Assembly (NCBI GenBank): GCA_036734025.1 | Contig: DAIMZI010000003.1 | Span: forward strand, 62,001 to 126,000 | Direction: 5' to 3' | DNA length: 64,000 bases | Origin: DAIMZI01 sp036734025 | GTDB taxonomy: Bacteria > Pseudomonadota > Alphaproteobacteria > Rhizobiales > Rhodomicrobiaceae | Shown: positions 7,414 to 16,849 of the stretch, piece by piece | How the letters are laid out: each line of letters begins with the position of its first letter | Position numbering within the stretch: position 1 is the first letter of the stretch | Notes under the pieces: model-generated | The model's database searches: none | Told to the model about the DNA's origin: nothing | The model's input: only the letters and a program-made list of their open reading frames with translations | Made by a program: the position numbers and the translations under genes

Positions 7414-9282
7414 ATGAGATCGACGGTTGAGCGCCTCACCACGCTGCGCGTGTTGCTGGGCTTCCTGGGCGCGGTCATAATCCTTGCCGGCACAGCAGCC
7501 GGGGCATCGGCTTCGGAGTCTCCCGCCAGGAGCCACGGACTGTCGGCTTTCGGCGAACTCAAATACCCCACAGACTTTAGCCATTTCGACTATGTCAATC
7601 CCGACGCACCGGTTGGCGGGCGACTGTCGATGATCGGCACGGCGGGCCGCATCACCTTCAACAGCTTCAACGGATTCATCCTCAAGGGCGATCCCGCGCA
7701 GGGCATGGAACTGTTGTTCGACAGTCTAATGACACGCGCGCTCGACGAGCCGGATGCAGTCTATGGGCTGGTAGCGCATAGTGCCGAGCTCGCGCCCGAC
7801 CGGTCTTCTGTGACATTCTTCATGCGCCCCGAGGCCCGCTTCGCCGATGGCACGCCGGTCACCGCGCAAGACGTGGTCTTTTCCTTCGACATATTGCGCT
7901 CCGAAGGCCATCCAATCTACAGCATCACCCTTGCCGATGTCCTGAAGGCCGAGGCTATCGACACGCACACCGTGCGCTTCAGCTTTTCCGGCGCCAACAC
8001 CCGCGATCTGCCTCAGACCGTCGCCACGCTGCCGATCTTTTCGGCGGCTTATTATGCCAAGCAGCCATTTTCCGAATCGACGCTTGAGCCGCCGCTCGGC
8101 TCCGGCCCATATGAGATCGCCGATTTTCGCCAGGGGCGCACCGTGACGCTGCGCCGGCGCGCCGATTACTGGGGCTGGGACCTCCCGGTCAATCGCGGGC
8201 GGTTCAATTTCGCCGAGCTGCGCTACGAATATTTCCGGGATCGCACCGCCGAATTCGAGGCGCTGAAGGCCGGCGAATTCGATCTGCGCGAGGAATTCAC
8301 CGCCAAGACCTGGGCCACGGAATATGACATTCCGCAAGTGGAATCCGGCCAGATCCTGCGCGCCGAGCTTCCCGATCACCGGATGGCGGGCGCGCAAGGC
8401 TTCTTCCTCAACACGCGCCGACCCCAGTTCGCCGATGTGCGCGTGCGCCGCGCGCTCGACTTTGCGTTTGACTTCGAATGGACCAACAAGAACCTGTTCT
8501 TTGACGCCTACATGCGCACGGAGAGTTATTTTGAAGGCTCCGATCTGAAGGCGACCGGCGAAGCTTCGCCGGCTGAACTCGCCTTGCTGGAGCCGTTTCG
8601 CGACCAGCTCCCGTCAGAGGTCTTCGGTCCGGTCTATACCTCGCCCGCCTCGGACGGCTCGGGGCAGGATCGCAGACTGTTAAGTCGGGCATCAAGACTG
8701 CTGACTGAAGCGGGATGGGAGATCCGGGACGGACAGCGCGTCAATGCCCAGACCGGCAAGCCGCTGGAGATAGAATTCCTGATCTTCGCGCCCACCTTCG
8801 AGCGCGTCATAGCGCCCTATGTCCGCAATCTGTCGCGTCTGGGCATCAAGGCGCGGATCGTGCGTGTCGATCCGGCCCAATATGAAGAGCGGGTGAAGGA
8901 CTTTGATTTCGATATCACCACAAGGCGCTATGCGCTGAACCCCATACCAGGGCCGCAGATGCGCAACTACTGGGGCAGCGCCGCCGCCGACGCCAAGGGC
9001 AGCGCCAATCTGGCCGGCGTCAAATCACCGGTCATCGACGCGCTGGTCGAAAAGGTGCTCGCGGCGCAGGATTTCGACACCATGCGCACGGCCACGCGCG
9101 CACTCGACAGGGTCTTGCGTGCCGGACATTACTGGGTTCCGCAATGGTACAAGGGTACACACACGATAGCCTTCTGGAACAAGTTCTCATGGCCCGAGAT
9201 CAAGCCTCTCTATGACCGGGGCATCATCGAGACCTGGTGGCATGACGAGGAAAAAGCCGCGCGCCTGGAAGCGATCCGATAG
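7414..9282 (+). CDS. yejA: YejA-type peptide ABC transporter, substrate-binding protein (copy 2)
   Basis: A 622-residue paralogue of the preceding gene with the same layout: signal peptide (LLGFLGAVIILAGTAAGASA), HGLSAFGELKYPTDFSHFDY, PPLGSGPYEI, and the ending RAGHYWVPQWY...IIETWWHDE. The start codon follows GAGGTGGAA. The two copies are clearly related but quite diverged, so this is an old duplication rather than a recent tandem copy. Two YejA proteins ahead of one YejBEF set are also reported in Brucella and Sinorhizobium, where the pair is called YejA1/YejA2. It probably delivers a different peptide range to the shared permease. Confidence 0.9.
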   Translation: MRSTVERLTTLRVLLGFLGAVIILAGTAAGASASESPARSHGLSAFGELKYPTDFSHFDYVNPDAPVGGRLSMIGTAGRITFNSFNGFILKGDPAQGMELLFDSLMTRALDEPDAVYGLVAHSAELAPDRSSVTFFMRPEARFADGTPVTAQDVVFSFDILRSEGHPIYSITLADVLKAEAIDTHTVRFSFSGANTRDLPQTVATLPIFSAAYYAKQPFSESTLEPPLGSGPYEIADFRQGRTVTLRRRADYWGWDLPVNRGRFNFAELRYEYFRDRTAEFEALKAGEFDLREEFTAKTWATEYDIPQVESGQILRAELPDHRMAGAQGFFLNTRRPQFADVRVRRALDFAFDFEWTNKNLFFDAYMRTESYFEGSDLKATGEASPAELALLEPFRDQLPSEVFGPVYTSPASDGSGQDRRLLSRASRLLTEAGWEIRDGQRVNAQTGKPLEIEFLIFAPTFERVIAPYVRNLSRLGIKARIVRVDPAQYEERVKDFDFDITTRRYALNPIPGPQMRNYWGSAAADAKGSANLAGVKSPVIDALVEKVLAAQDFDTMRTATRALDRVLRAGHYWVPQWYKGTHTIAFWNKFSWPEIKPLYDRGIIETWWHDEEKAARLEAIR

Positions 9283-9315
9283 GCTCGGCCAGCGCGCAAC
9301 AACGGGACGAACCGC

Positions 9316-10425
9316 ATGACCGGTTACATCATACGCCGAGTGCTGCTGATGATCCCGACGATCTTCGGCATCATGCTGGTCAGCTTCGTGCTGGTGCAGT
9401 TCGCGCCCGGCGGCCCGGTAGAGCGTATCATCGCCCAGCTTTCCGGAACCGATGTCGCGGCCACAGCCCGCATCGGCGGCACCCAATCGGGCGATTTCGG
9501 CGCCGGCGCGCAATCCACCTCGGCCACCGACGGCTCGCAATCGCAATATCGCGGCGCGCGCGGCCTAGACCCCGAGTTCATCAAGAAGCTCGAAATACAA
9601 TTCGGCTTCGACAAGCCGCCGCACGAACGTTTCTTCCTGATGCTCGGCAACTATCTCACCTTCGATTTCGGCGAGAGCTATTTCCGCAGCGTCAGCGTCA
9701 TCGACCTGATCATCGAGAAAATGCCGGTGTCGATTTCGCTCGGCCTGTGGATGACATTGATCTCATACGGCATCTCGATCCCGCTGGGCATCCGCAAGGC
9801 GGTGCGCGACGGCTCCAGCTTCGATGTGTGGACCAGCAGCGTCATTGTCGTCGCATATGCCATCCCGGGCTTCCTGTTCGCGGTTCTGCTCATTGTTCTG
9901 TTTGCCGGCGGCACGTTTCTCGACTGGTTTCCCCTGCGCGGCCTGACATCGGAGAACTGGGACGAGTTGAGCTGGCCGATGAAGATCGTCGATTATTTCT
10001 GGCATCTGACACTGCCCTTGCTGGCAATGACGCTGTCGGCTTTCGCGACCACCACCTTCCTGACCAAGAATTCGTTTCTCGACGAGATCAAGAAGCAATA
10101 TGTGATGACCGCGCGGGCCAAGGGTCTGACTGAAGATCAGGTTCTCTACGGCCATGTATTCCGCAACGCCATGCTCATTATCGTCTCGGGCTTTCCCGGC
10201 GCGTTCATTGGCGCCTTCTTCACTGGCGCACTGCTCATCGAGACCATCTTCTCCCTCGACGGGTTGGGGCTGCTGTCGTTTGAGTCGATCCTCAACCGCG
10301 ATTACCCCGTGGTGTTCGCGACATTGTACATATTTTCGCTGATGGGTCTGATCATCAACCTGATATCCGATCTCACCTATACCTGGATCGATCCGCGCAT
10401 CGATTTTGAATCGCGAGAGGTCTGA
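9316..10425 (+). CDS. yejB: Peptide ABC transporter permease YejB
   Basis: A 369-residue inner-membrane permease. The N-terminal helix (MTGYIIRRVLLMIPTIFGIM) matches the DppB/OppB/YejB family, followed by a YejB-specific periplasmic loop (about 45-100, rich in Gly, Ser and Gln). The binding-protein-dependent transport domain has the EAA-type loop (MTARAKGLTEDQVLYGHVFR). The usual length is about 364, so it is complete. Its TGA overlaps the ATG of yejE by one base (TGATG), implying translational coupling. It pairs with YejE to form the membrane channel. Confidence 0.93.
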   Translation: MTGYIIRRVLLMIPTIFGIMLVSFVLVQFAPGGPVERIIAQLSGTDVAATARIGGTQSGDFGAGAQSTSATDGSQSQYRGARGLDPEFIKKLEIQFGFDKPPHERFFLMLGNYLTFDFGESYFRSVSVIDLIIEKMPVSISLGLWMTLISYGISIPLGIRKAVRDGSSFDVWTSSVIVVAYAIPGFLFAVLLIVLFAGGTFLDWFPLRGLTSENWDELSWPMKIVDYFWHLTLPLLAMTLSAFATTTFLTKNSFLDEIKKQYVMTARAKGLTEDQVLYGHVFRNAMLIIVSGFPGAFIGAFFTGALLIETIFSLDGLGLLSFESILNRDYPVVFATLYIFSLMGLIINLISDLTYTWIDPRIDFESREV

Positions 10426-11531
10426 TGGCCGTGGAAGCGAAAGTCTCCGACAGCGAAAAAACATTCCCCCATGCCGGCGAGGTGCCTCGCCCGCGCGGAC
10501 CTTTCGAACTGTCGCCGATCAACCTCAGGCGCTGGCAGAATTTCAAGGCCAACAAACGCGGCTACTGGAGCCTGTGGATCTTCCTCGTCCTATTCTTCGT
10601 TACCCTGTTCGCCGAATTCATAGCCAATGACCGGCCGCTGCTCGTTCAATATCGCGGCGACTATTACACCCCCATCTTCGCCGATTATCCCGAAACCACG
10701 TTCGGTGGCGAATTCGCTACCGCGACCGACTATCGCGATCCCTTCGTCAAGGAGCTGATCGAGGCAGACGGCGGATGGATGATCTGGCCGATCATTCGCT
10801 ACAGCTACGACACCATCAACCTCGATCTGCCGGTTCCCGCGCCGGCCCCGCCATCATCGGAGAATTGGCTCGGCACCGACGATCAGGGTCGCGACGTCGT
10901 CGCCCGCGCGATCTATGGCTTTCGCATTTCGGTGCTGTTCGGCCTGACCCTGACGCTGTTCTCCTCGATCATCGGTATCGCGGCCGGCGCGGTTCAAGGT
11001 TATTTCGGCGGCTGGGTCGATCTCATCTTCCAGCGTTTCATCGAAGTCTGGACCGCCATTCCATCGCTTTATCTGCTGATCATCATCGCTGCGGTGATCG
11101 AGCCCAATTTCTGGATATTGCTGGGCATCCTGCTGCTGTTCAGCTGGGTGGCGCTGGTCGGTGTGGTGCGCGCCGAATTCCTGCGCGGGCGCAATTTTGA
11201 ATATATCCAGGCCGCGCGGGCGCTGGGGCTGAGCGATGCTAAGATCATCTTCAAGCATCTGCTGCCCAACGCCATGGTGGCGACGCTGACCTTCATGCCC
11301 TTTATCCTCAATGGCTCGATCACCACGCTCACCTCGCTCGACTTCCTCGGCTTCGGCCTGCCGGTGGGCTCGCCCTCGCTGGGCGAAATGCTGGCCCAGG
11401 GCAAGGCCAATCTTCAGGCGCCGTGGCTCGGCCTGACCGCTTTTGCGGTCATCGCCGTCATGCTGAGCCTGCTGATCTTTATCGGCGAGGCCGTGCGCGA
11501 CGCGCTCGACCCGCGCAAGACATTCCGCTAG
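10425..11531 (+). CDS. yejE: Peptide ABC transporter permease YejE
   Basis: A 368-residue permease of the DppC/OppC/YejE family. The cytoplasmic N-terminus (ending FELSPINLRRWQNFKANKRG) precedes the first helix WSLWIFLVLFFVTLFAEFIA. Family landmarks are ENWLGTDDQGRDV (about 146-158), the EAA loop IQAARALGLSDAKIIFKHLL and the last segment RDALDPRKTF. It starts one base inside the yejB stop codon and ends 9 bases before yejF, so the three genes are tightly coupled. Confidence 0.93.
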   Translation: MAVEAKVSDSEKTFPHAGEVPRPRGPFELSPINLRRWQNFKANKRGYWSLWIFLVLFFVTLFAEFIANDRPLLVQYRGDYYTPIFADYPETTFGGEFATATDYRDPFVKELIEADGGWMIWPIIRYSYDTINLDLPVPAPAPPSSENWLGTDDQGRDVVARAIYGFRISVLFGLTLTLFSSIIGIAAGAVQGYFGGWVDLIFQRFIEVWTAIPSLYLLIIIAAVIEPNFWILLGILLLFSWVALVGVVRAEFLRGRNFEYIQAARALGLSDAKIIFKHLLPNAMVATLTFMPFILNGSITTLTSLDFLGFGLPVGSPSLGEMLAQGKANLQAPWLGLTAFAVIAVMLSLLIFIGEAVRDALDPRKTFR

Positions 11532-11540
11532 GCCGCTGAA

Positions 11541-13175
11541 ATGATCGCTTCAGACAAACTCGTCAGTGTCAAAAATCTCAGTGTGGCCTTCCGCTCCGGC
11601 GATGAGGACACGCTGGCTGTAAAAGGGATCTCGTTCGACATTGCGGCGGGCGAGACCGTGGCGCTGGTCGGTGAGTCCGGCTCCGGCAAGACCGTCTCGG
11701 CGCTGTCCATCATGCGGCTCCTGCCATATCCGGCCGCGTCTCACCCTTCGGGCGAAATTCTGTTCAAGGGCGCTGATGTGCTGAAGATGGATGAGCCCGC
11801 CTTGCGCAAGCTGCGCAGCGGACAGATCGGCATCATCTTCCAAGAGCCGATGTCCTCACTCAACCCGCTGCACCGGGTCGAGAAGCAGATCGGCGAAGTG
11901 CTCAAGGTGCACCGCGGCCTGTCTGACAGCGCGGCGCGGCTGCGCGTGCTGGAATTGCTCGACAAGGTCGGCATCCCTGACCCCGAGACCCGGCTCGACT
12001 CCTATCCGCATCAGCTTTCCGGCGGCCAGCGCCAGCGCGTCATGATCGCCATGGCGCTCGCCAACGAGCCCGACCTGCTGATTGCCGACGAACCGACGAC
12101 CGCGCTCGATGTGACGATACAGGCGCAGATCCTGGCGCTGCTCAAGTCGCTCAAGGACGAGATGAACATGGCGCTGATGCTCATCACTCATGACCTGGGC
12201 ATCGTGCGCAAGATGGCAGATCGCCTATGCGTCATGAACCAGGGCGAGATCGTCGAGACCGGCAGCGCCGAAGCCATCTTCACCAAGCCACAACATGTCT
12301 ACACCCGTCATCTGCTGGCCGCCGAGCCGAAGGGCGATCCGCCGCCCGCCGACAGGTCCGCGCCGGTCATCATGAGCACCAGGGATCTGCGGGTCTGGTT
12401 CCCGATCCGACGGGGTTTCCTGCGCCGCACTGTGGGCCACATCAAGGCCGTTGACGGTCTCAGCCTGGAGGTGCGCGCCGGGCAGACCGTCGGCGTTGTC
12501 GGCGAGTCCGGCTCGGGCAAGACCACTCTGGGGCTGGCGCTCCTTCGGCTGACTTCAAGCGAAGGCCCGATCGTCTATATGGGCCAGAACATCGACCAGA
12601 CGAGCTCGCGAAAGATGCGCCCCTACCGCCGCGACATGCAGATCGTCTTCCAGGATCCTTACGGGTCGCTCAGCCCGCGGCTCTCGGTCAGCCAGATCAT
12701 CGAGGAAGGATTGCTCATCCAGCATCCGGGCATGCGATCGCAGGAACGGCGCGCGCGTGTGTCCAAGGCCTTGCGCGAAGTGGGGCTCGATCCGGCCACG
12801 CAAGACCGCTATCCGCACGAATTTTCCGGCGGCCAGCGCCAGCGCATCGCGATTGCCCGCGCCATGGTGCTGGAGCCGAAATTCCTCATGCTCGATGAAC
12901 CCACGAGCGCGCTCGATGTCTCCGTTCAGGCGCAGATCATAGATCTGCTGCGCGATCTCCAGCGCCGCCATAACCTGGCTTACCTGTTCATAAGCCACGA
13001 TCTGCGCGTGGTGCGGGCGCTGGCGAATTTCGTCATCGTCATGCGCGGCGGCAAGGTCGTGGAGCAGGGCGATGCGCGCGAGGTCTTCGACAATCCCCGC
13101 TCGGACTACACCAAGGCACTGCTCGCCGCCGCGTTCGATCTCGAAGCCGTTCATTCGGGCGCCGTGGCGACGTGA
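11541..13175 (+). CDS. yejF: Peptide ABC transporter ATPase YejF (two nucleotide-binding domains)
   Basis: A 544-residue fused ATPase that powers the YejBE channel from the cytoplasmic side. There are two complete ABC domains. The first has Walker A GESGSGKT (~45), signature LSGGQRQR and Walker B LLIADEPT; the second has Walker A GESGSGKTT (~325), signature FSGGQRQR and Walker B FLMLDEPTSALD. The oligopeptide-transporter-type insertion follows domain one (KPQHVYTRHLLAAEP). It is the last gene of the operon and ends one base from the convergent aldolase gene. Confidence 0.93.
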   Translation: MIASDKLVSVKNLSVAFRSGDEDTLAVKGISFDIAAGETVALVGESGSGKTVSALSIMRLLPYPAASHPSGEILFKGADVLKMDEPALRKLRSGQIGIIFQEPMSSLNPLHRVEKQIGEVLKVHRGLSDSAARLRVLELLDKVGIPDPETRLDSYPHQLSGGQRQRVMIAMALANEPDLLIADEPTTALDVTIQAQILALLKSLKDEMNMALMLITHDLGIVRKMADRLCVMNQGEIVETGSAEAIFTKPQHVYTRHLLAAEPKGDPPPADRSAPVIMSTRDLRVWFPIRRGFLRRTVGHIKAVDGLSLEVRAGQTVGVVGESGSGKTTLGLALLRLTSSEGPIVYMGQNIDQTSSRKMRPYRRDMQIVFQDPYGSLSPRLSVSQIIEEGLLIQHPGMRSQERRARVSKALREVGLDPATQDRYPHEFSGGQRQRIAIARAMVLEPKFLMLDEPTSALDVSVQAQIIDLLRDLQRRHNLAYLFISHDLRVVRALANFVIVMRGGKVVEQGDAREVFDNPRSDYTKALLAAAFDLEAVHSGAVAT

Positions 13176-13176
13176 T

Positions 13177-13854
13177 TCAGCTCGGCTTGGGCCGGTCCGC
13201 CGGCGCGCGCTGGCCATAGGTCCTGAACCGCTCCAGAACGCGCGCCATTTCCTCATCGCTCAGGATATGCACCTCGCCGAGCGCCAGCACGCGCAGATAT
13301 TGGCCGGCCAGCGTTTCCACCTCGGCGGCCAGCTCAAGCGCGGCCTCCAGCGTCGGGCCGGTCGCGATCTGCCCGTGATTGGCCATGAGACAGGCCGAAC
13401 GGTCCGCTAGCGCGTCAGCGACGTGGCGCGCCAGCTCTGGCGTGCCGAAGGTTGCATAGGGCACAAGCGGAATATCGCTACCGCCTGCTACCGCGACCAT
13501 GTAGTGAAAGGCCGGGATCGTCCGATGCGCGCAGGCGAGCGCCGTGGCATTCATCGAATGGCAATGCACCACGGCATTCGCCGCTGGGCGTGCGCCATAA
13601 GCGGCGAGGTGAAAGCGCCATTCGCTGGAAGGCACCTTGCCAGGTGCGGGCTTGCCGTCCGCGGCGACAAAGACGATGTCATCAGGCGACATGACATCAT
13701 AGGCCATGCCGCTTGGCGTGATCAGCATACCCTCGTCAAGCCGCGCTGATACATTTCCCGACCGGCCAGGGCTGAGCCCCTGCGCGCTCATGTGCCGGCA
13801 TGTCGCCACGATCTGCGATCGGAGGGTTTCCTGCGGCGGGTGATTGTCGCTCAT
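13177..13854 (-). CDS. Class II aldolase/adducin family protein
   Basis: A 225-residue zinc-dependent aldolase-family enzyme, related to L-fuculose-phosphate aldolase and to 4-phospho-sugar-acid decarboxylases. Visible motifs are SPGRSGNVSAR (phosphate-binding loop), TPSGMAYD, the catalytic Glu region SSEWRFHLAAY, zinc ligands in VHCHSMNATALA, and ANHGQIATG. The start at MSDNHPPQETLRSQ is chosen because the upstream in-frame extension has no family similarity. The substrate cannot be told from sequence. It is a single gene facing yejF; the next gene (a symporter) is divergent from it. Confidence 0.85.
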   Translation of the reverse strand: MSDNHPPQETLRSQIVATCRHMSAQGLSPGRSGNVSARLDEGMLITPSGMAYDVMSPDDIVFVAADGKPAPGKVPSSEWRFHLAAYGARPAANAVVHCHSMNATALACAHRTIPAFHYMVAVAGGSDIPLVPYATFGTPELARHVADALADRSACLMANHGQIATGPTLEAALELAAEVETLAGQYLRVLALGEVHILSDEEMARVLERFRTYGQRAPADRPKPS

Positions 13855-14014
13855 GGGGGCTCGCACTTCATGCGCGTATGGTCGGCATGCGAGGCGTGGC
13901 AAGACGCAAACCCGCATGACGACAATGGCCGATCAGAGTGCGAGCGGCAATGACAAATCCGTGAACAAGCGTGTATAGGCAAAGGCCATACTCCGGCGCT
14001 AACTTCATCATCAT

Positions 14015-15436
14015 ATGAATTCACAGCCGGGAGACATGGCGTTGACCGAAATCCTTGTTGGCGCGCTTGCCGCGCTCCTCGCCCTCAGCTTCGTCGTCTC
14101 ACCGCTGGCGCGTGATACGCAAAGCTTCTTTCGTGGCTGGTCGGATACAGGCCGCCCGCCCGGCGTTCTAACGCTTACTTTCTCGCAGGTGACAACCTGG
14201 ATTTTTGCCCGTTCGCTGCTGACCGCCGCGATCCTGGGATACAGTTTCGGCATCGCCGGCGGGCTCGCCTATGCGGTCTATTATCTGTCGTTTCTCACAG
14301 GCGCGGCGATCATCGACCAGCTCAGGTTCCGCCACGGCTATGCCAGTATCCAGGATTTCATGCGCGACAGGTTCGGCGGGTTCGGGGTAAGCAGCTACAA
14401 TTTCCTCATAGCCCTGCGCCTGCTCAGCGAGGTGTTCGCCAATCTGCTTGTGGTTGGCATCATCTTCGGCACCACCGGCACGACCGCCTATCTGCTTGCC
14501 ATCGGCATAACGGCGGTGGTCACGCTCGGCTATTCGATGATCGGCGGTTTGCAGGCATCTCTGCGTACTGATGTGCTGCAAATGAGCCTGTTCCTCGTCT
14601 TGATGGTGCTTATTCTCGTGTCGTTGTTCATGCTGCCCACCACCTCGATAGCGACTATCACGACCAGCAGTTCGCTCGAGCTCGAAAACGGCTGGAACCT
14701 CCTGCTCGTCGCGCTGTTGCAGGTGTGGAGCTATCCTATGCACGACCCTGTGATGATGGATCGCGGCTTCATTTCCGACCGGCGCACCACGCGCGCCAGT
14801 TTCCTGCATGCCGCGTGGATAAGCTTCGTGTGCATACTCGGCTTCTCGCTTCTTGGGGTGGTCGCGGGTCTGGAGCGTCAGGGCGATGAGGCGATGATGG
14901 TGGTGCTCACCCGGCTCCTTGGCGATACGACGATGTTGCTGATCAATCTCGCGCTTGTGGTGTCCGCCGTCTCGACGCTCGATTCGACTTTTTCCAGCGC
15001 CTCGAAGCTGGCTGTCGCAGATATGGGCATGGGCAAGCAGACGCTGGCGAACGGGCGCATCGCCATGGCGTTGTTCGCGCTCGGCGGCCTGATATTCCTC
15101 GCACTCGGCACGACCGATCTTTATGCCGCCGTTGCGGTCAGCGGCACCGCGTCGCTGTTCCTCGCCCCGGTCATCTTTTTCTGCATATGGGGCAATCTGC
15201 GCGTGTCACGCTGGAGCTACCTCGTCGCCTTCGTCACGGCCATCGCTGGCGCGGCGCTTTATTATGCCGAGAGCGGCGGCCATCTGAATGTGATCGCACC
15301 GCTAACCGGCGTTAGCGATACATACAACCAGCTACTGCTGATCTCCGTTGTGACTCTGGTTGTAGGCAATCTGGCCTTTGCAATCGGCGTCATGACCAGC
15401 CGCCACACCGTCGCGCAGGCGCCCGATCGCGCCTGA
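14015..15436 (+). CDS. Sodium:solute symporter family protein
   Basis: A 473-residue integral membrane protein with about 12-13 hydrophobic segments. The order and motifs (FSQVTTWIFARSLLTAAILG, GYSMIGGLQASLRTDVLQM, SAVSTLDSTFSSASKLAVAD) match the SSS/SLC5 family of Na+-coupled transporters. The GGLQASxxTDxxQ stretch and the Ser/Thr-rich helix near 320 (sodium site) are typical. The substrate is unknown. An alternative start, Met8 (14036), has GGGAG only two bases away; neither start has an ideal Shine-Dalgarno. Confidence 0.85.
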   Translation: MNSQPGDMALTEILVGALAALLALSFVVSPLARDTQSFFRGWSDTGRPPGVLTLTFSQVTTWIFARSLLTAAILGYSFGIAGGLAYAVYYLSFLTGAAIIDQLRFRHGYASIQDFMRDRFGGFGVSSYNFLIALRLLSEVFANLLVVGIIFGTTGTTAYLLAIGITAVVTLGYSMIGGLQASLRTDVLQMSLFLVLMVLILVSLFMLPTTSIATITTSSSLELENGWNLLLVALLQVWSYPMHDPVMMDRGFISDRRTTRASFLHAAWISFVCILGFSLLGVVAGLERQGDEAMMVVLTRLLGDTTMLLINLALVVSAVSTLDSTFSSASKLAVADMGMGKQTLANGRIAMALFALGGLIFLALGTTDLYAAVAVSGTASLFLAPVIFFCIWGNLRVSRWSYLVAFVTAIAGAALYYAESGGHLNVIAPLTGVSDTYNQLLLISVVTLVVGNLAFAIGVMTSRHTVAQAPDRA

Positions 15437-15530
15437 TCTCGCGGCTGGGTCAGTTTGACCTTGCGCCGCCGTGCTTAATTCTCAATGATCCGGGGGCGTC
15501 AAGACATCAACCAACGCCCTACCCGGACCC

Positions 15531-16289
15531 GTGACCGAATTCATACGCAAACTCTACTACGGCAAGGAAGGCTATTCGCGAGTCTTCCGCTTCACGCTGC
15601 TTGCGGTCGATTTTGCGACGATCGTTTACTTCATCGCCGTCACGGCGCTGCCACAGCTTCCCGTCTTCCGGCTGATCGACTATTGCATTGCCGGCTATAT
15701 CGCCCTTGACCTGATCGCGCGCCTGATCGCCGCACAGCGCAAGCGCCAGTGGTTCACCGAAATCAGCACCTGGACGGATGCCATCGTGCTGGTGTCGCTG
15801 TTCATCCCGGCAGCGGCTGAAGATTATCTGTTCCTGCGTATCCTGCGGATCTTTCGCCTGTTGCGCTCATATCACCTGGTGCGCGACCTGCGTGAGCTTC
15901 ACCCTGTCTTTCAGCGCCGCGAGCAGCTCATCAACAGTATCGTCAATCTCGTCGTGTTCGTCTTCGGCGTATCGGCAGTCGTCTATGCCCTGCAAGGCAA
16001 GACGAATTCGGCCATCAACAACTATCTCGATGCGCTTTATTTCACCCTCAGCACGCTGACGACTACAGGCTTTGGCGATATTGTGCTGGAGGGCACGTCG
16101 GGGCGCATGCTCGCCGTCGTCATCATGGTGTTCGGCGTCGGCCTGTTCCTGCGGCTCATCCAGGTGATTTTCAGGCCCAGCAAGGTGCAGCACCGCTGTC
16201 CGGACTGCAGCCTTCGCCAGCATGATGCCGACGCGGTTCATTGCAAACATTGCGGGCGCGTCCTCGCCATCGAAAGCGACGGCGAATAG
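15531..16289 (+). CDS. Six-helix K+ channel with C-terminal zinc ribbon
   Basis: A 252-residue channel starting at GTG. Helices lie at about 22-40, 50-67, 82-95, 98-115, 137-153 and 195-213, with a pore loop between the last two. Segment four is S4-like, with regularly spaced arginines (RILRIFRLLRSYHLVRDLR, 103-121). The selectivity filter is TTTGFGD (177-183). After the last helix comes a short zinc ribbon with Cys223/Cys226 (CPDC) and Cys238/Cys241 (CKHC). The layout suggests a small voltage-sensor-like K+ channel whose cytoplasmic tail binds metal. It is 94 bases after the symporter gene and may be expressed separately. Confidence 0.85.
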   Translation: MTEFIRKLYYGKEGYSRVFRFTLLAVDFATIVYFIAVTALPQLPVFRLIDYCIAGYIALDLIARLIAAQRKRQWFTEISTWTDAIVLVSLFIPAAAEDYLFLRILRIFRLLRSYHLVRDLRELHPVFQRREQLINSIVNLVVFVFGVSAVVYALQGKTNSAINNYLDALYFTLSTLTTTGFGDIVLEGTSGRMLAVVIMVFGVGLFLRLIQVIFRPSKVQHRCPDCSLRQHDADAVHCKHCGRVLAIESDGE

Positions 16290-16321
16290 GCTCGCGCCGC
16301 GCACAAGGAAAGAACAGGCCC

Positions 16322-16849
16322 ATGCCGCTTTATGATCTTGATGGGGTCAGCGTAAGCCTGGCTGAAGACGGCTCGAACTGGATCGCACCGACTGCGGTGC
16401 TTATCGGCCGCATCAGGCTGGCGCGCAACGCCAACATCTGGTTCGGCGCCGTGTTGCGCGGCGATAATGAACTGATCGATATCGGCGAAGATACCAACGT
16501 GCAGGACGGCGTGGTGATGCACACCGACATGGGCTCGCCCTTGAGCGTCGGGCGCGGCTGCACGATCGGCCATCTGGCCATGCTCCACGGCTGCACGATT
16601 GGCGACAACAGTCTGATCGGTATCGGCGCGACGATCCTTAACGATACGAGGATCGGCCGAAATTGCATCATCGGCGCCCATTGCCTGCTGCCAGAGGGCA
16701 AGGAAATCCCGGATAATTCGCTGGTGGTCGGTGCGCCTGGGCGCGTGGTGCGCAGTGTCACGCCTGAGGAAGTGGAAGGCTTGCGCGGCTCCGCACAGCA
16801 TTATGTCGAGAATGCGCGCCGCTACGCTCAGGGGCTTTCAGCGAGATAG
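16322..16849 (+). CDS. Gamma-carbonic anhydrase family protein (left-handed beta-helix)
   Basis: A 175-residue protein with hexapeptide repeats (IAPTAVLIGRIRLARNANIW, IGRNCIIGAHCLL). The three zinc-ligand histidines are visible in VVMHTDMG and in GHLAMLHGCTIG, as in YrdA/CaiE/CamH-type proteins. Such proteins form trimers, and many show weak or no carbonic anhydrase activity. The start MPLYDLDGVSVS agrees with homologues; the upstream in-frame extension is Arg-rich and unlikely. It starts 32 bases after the channel gene, so the two may be co-transcribed. Confidence 0.88.
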   Translation: MPLYDLDGVSVSLAEDGSNWIAPTAVLIGRIRLARNANIWFGAVLRGDNELIDIGEDTNVQDGVVMHTDMGSPLSVGRGCTIGHLAMLHGCTIGDNSLIGIGATILNDTRIGRNCIIGAHCLLPEGKEIPDNSLVVGAPGRVVRSVTPEEVEGLRGSAQHYVENARRYAQGLSAR

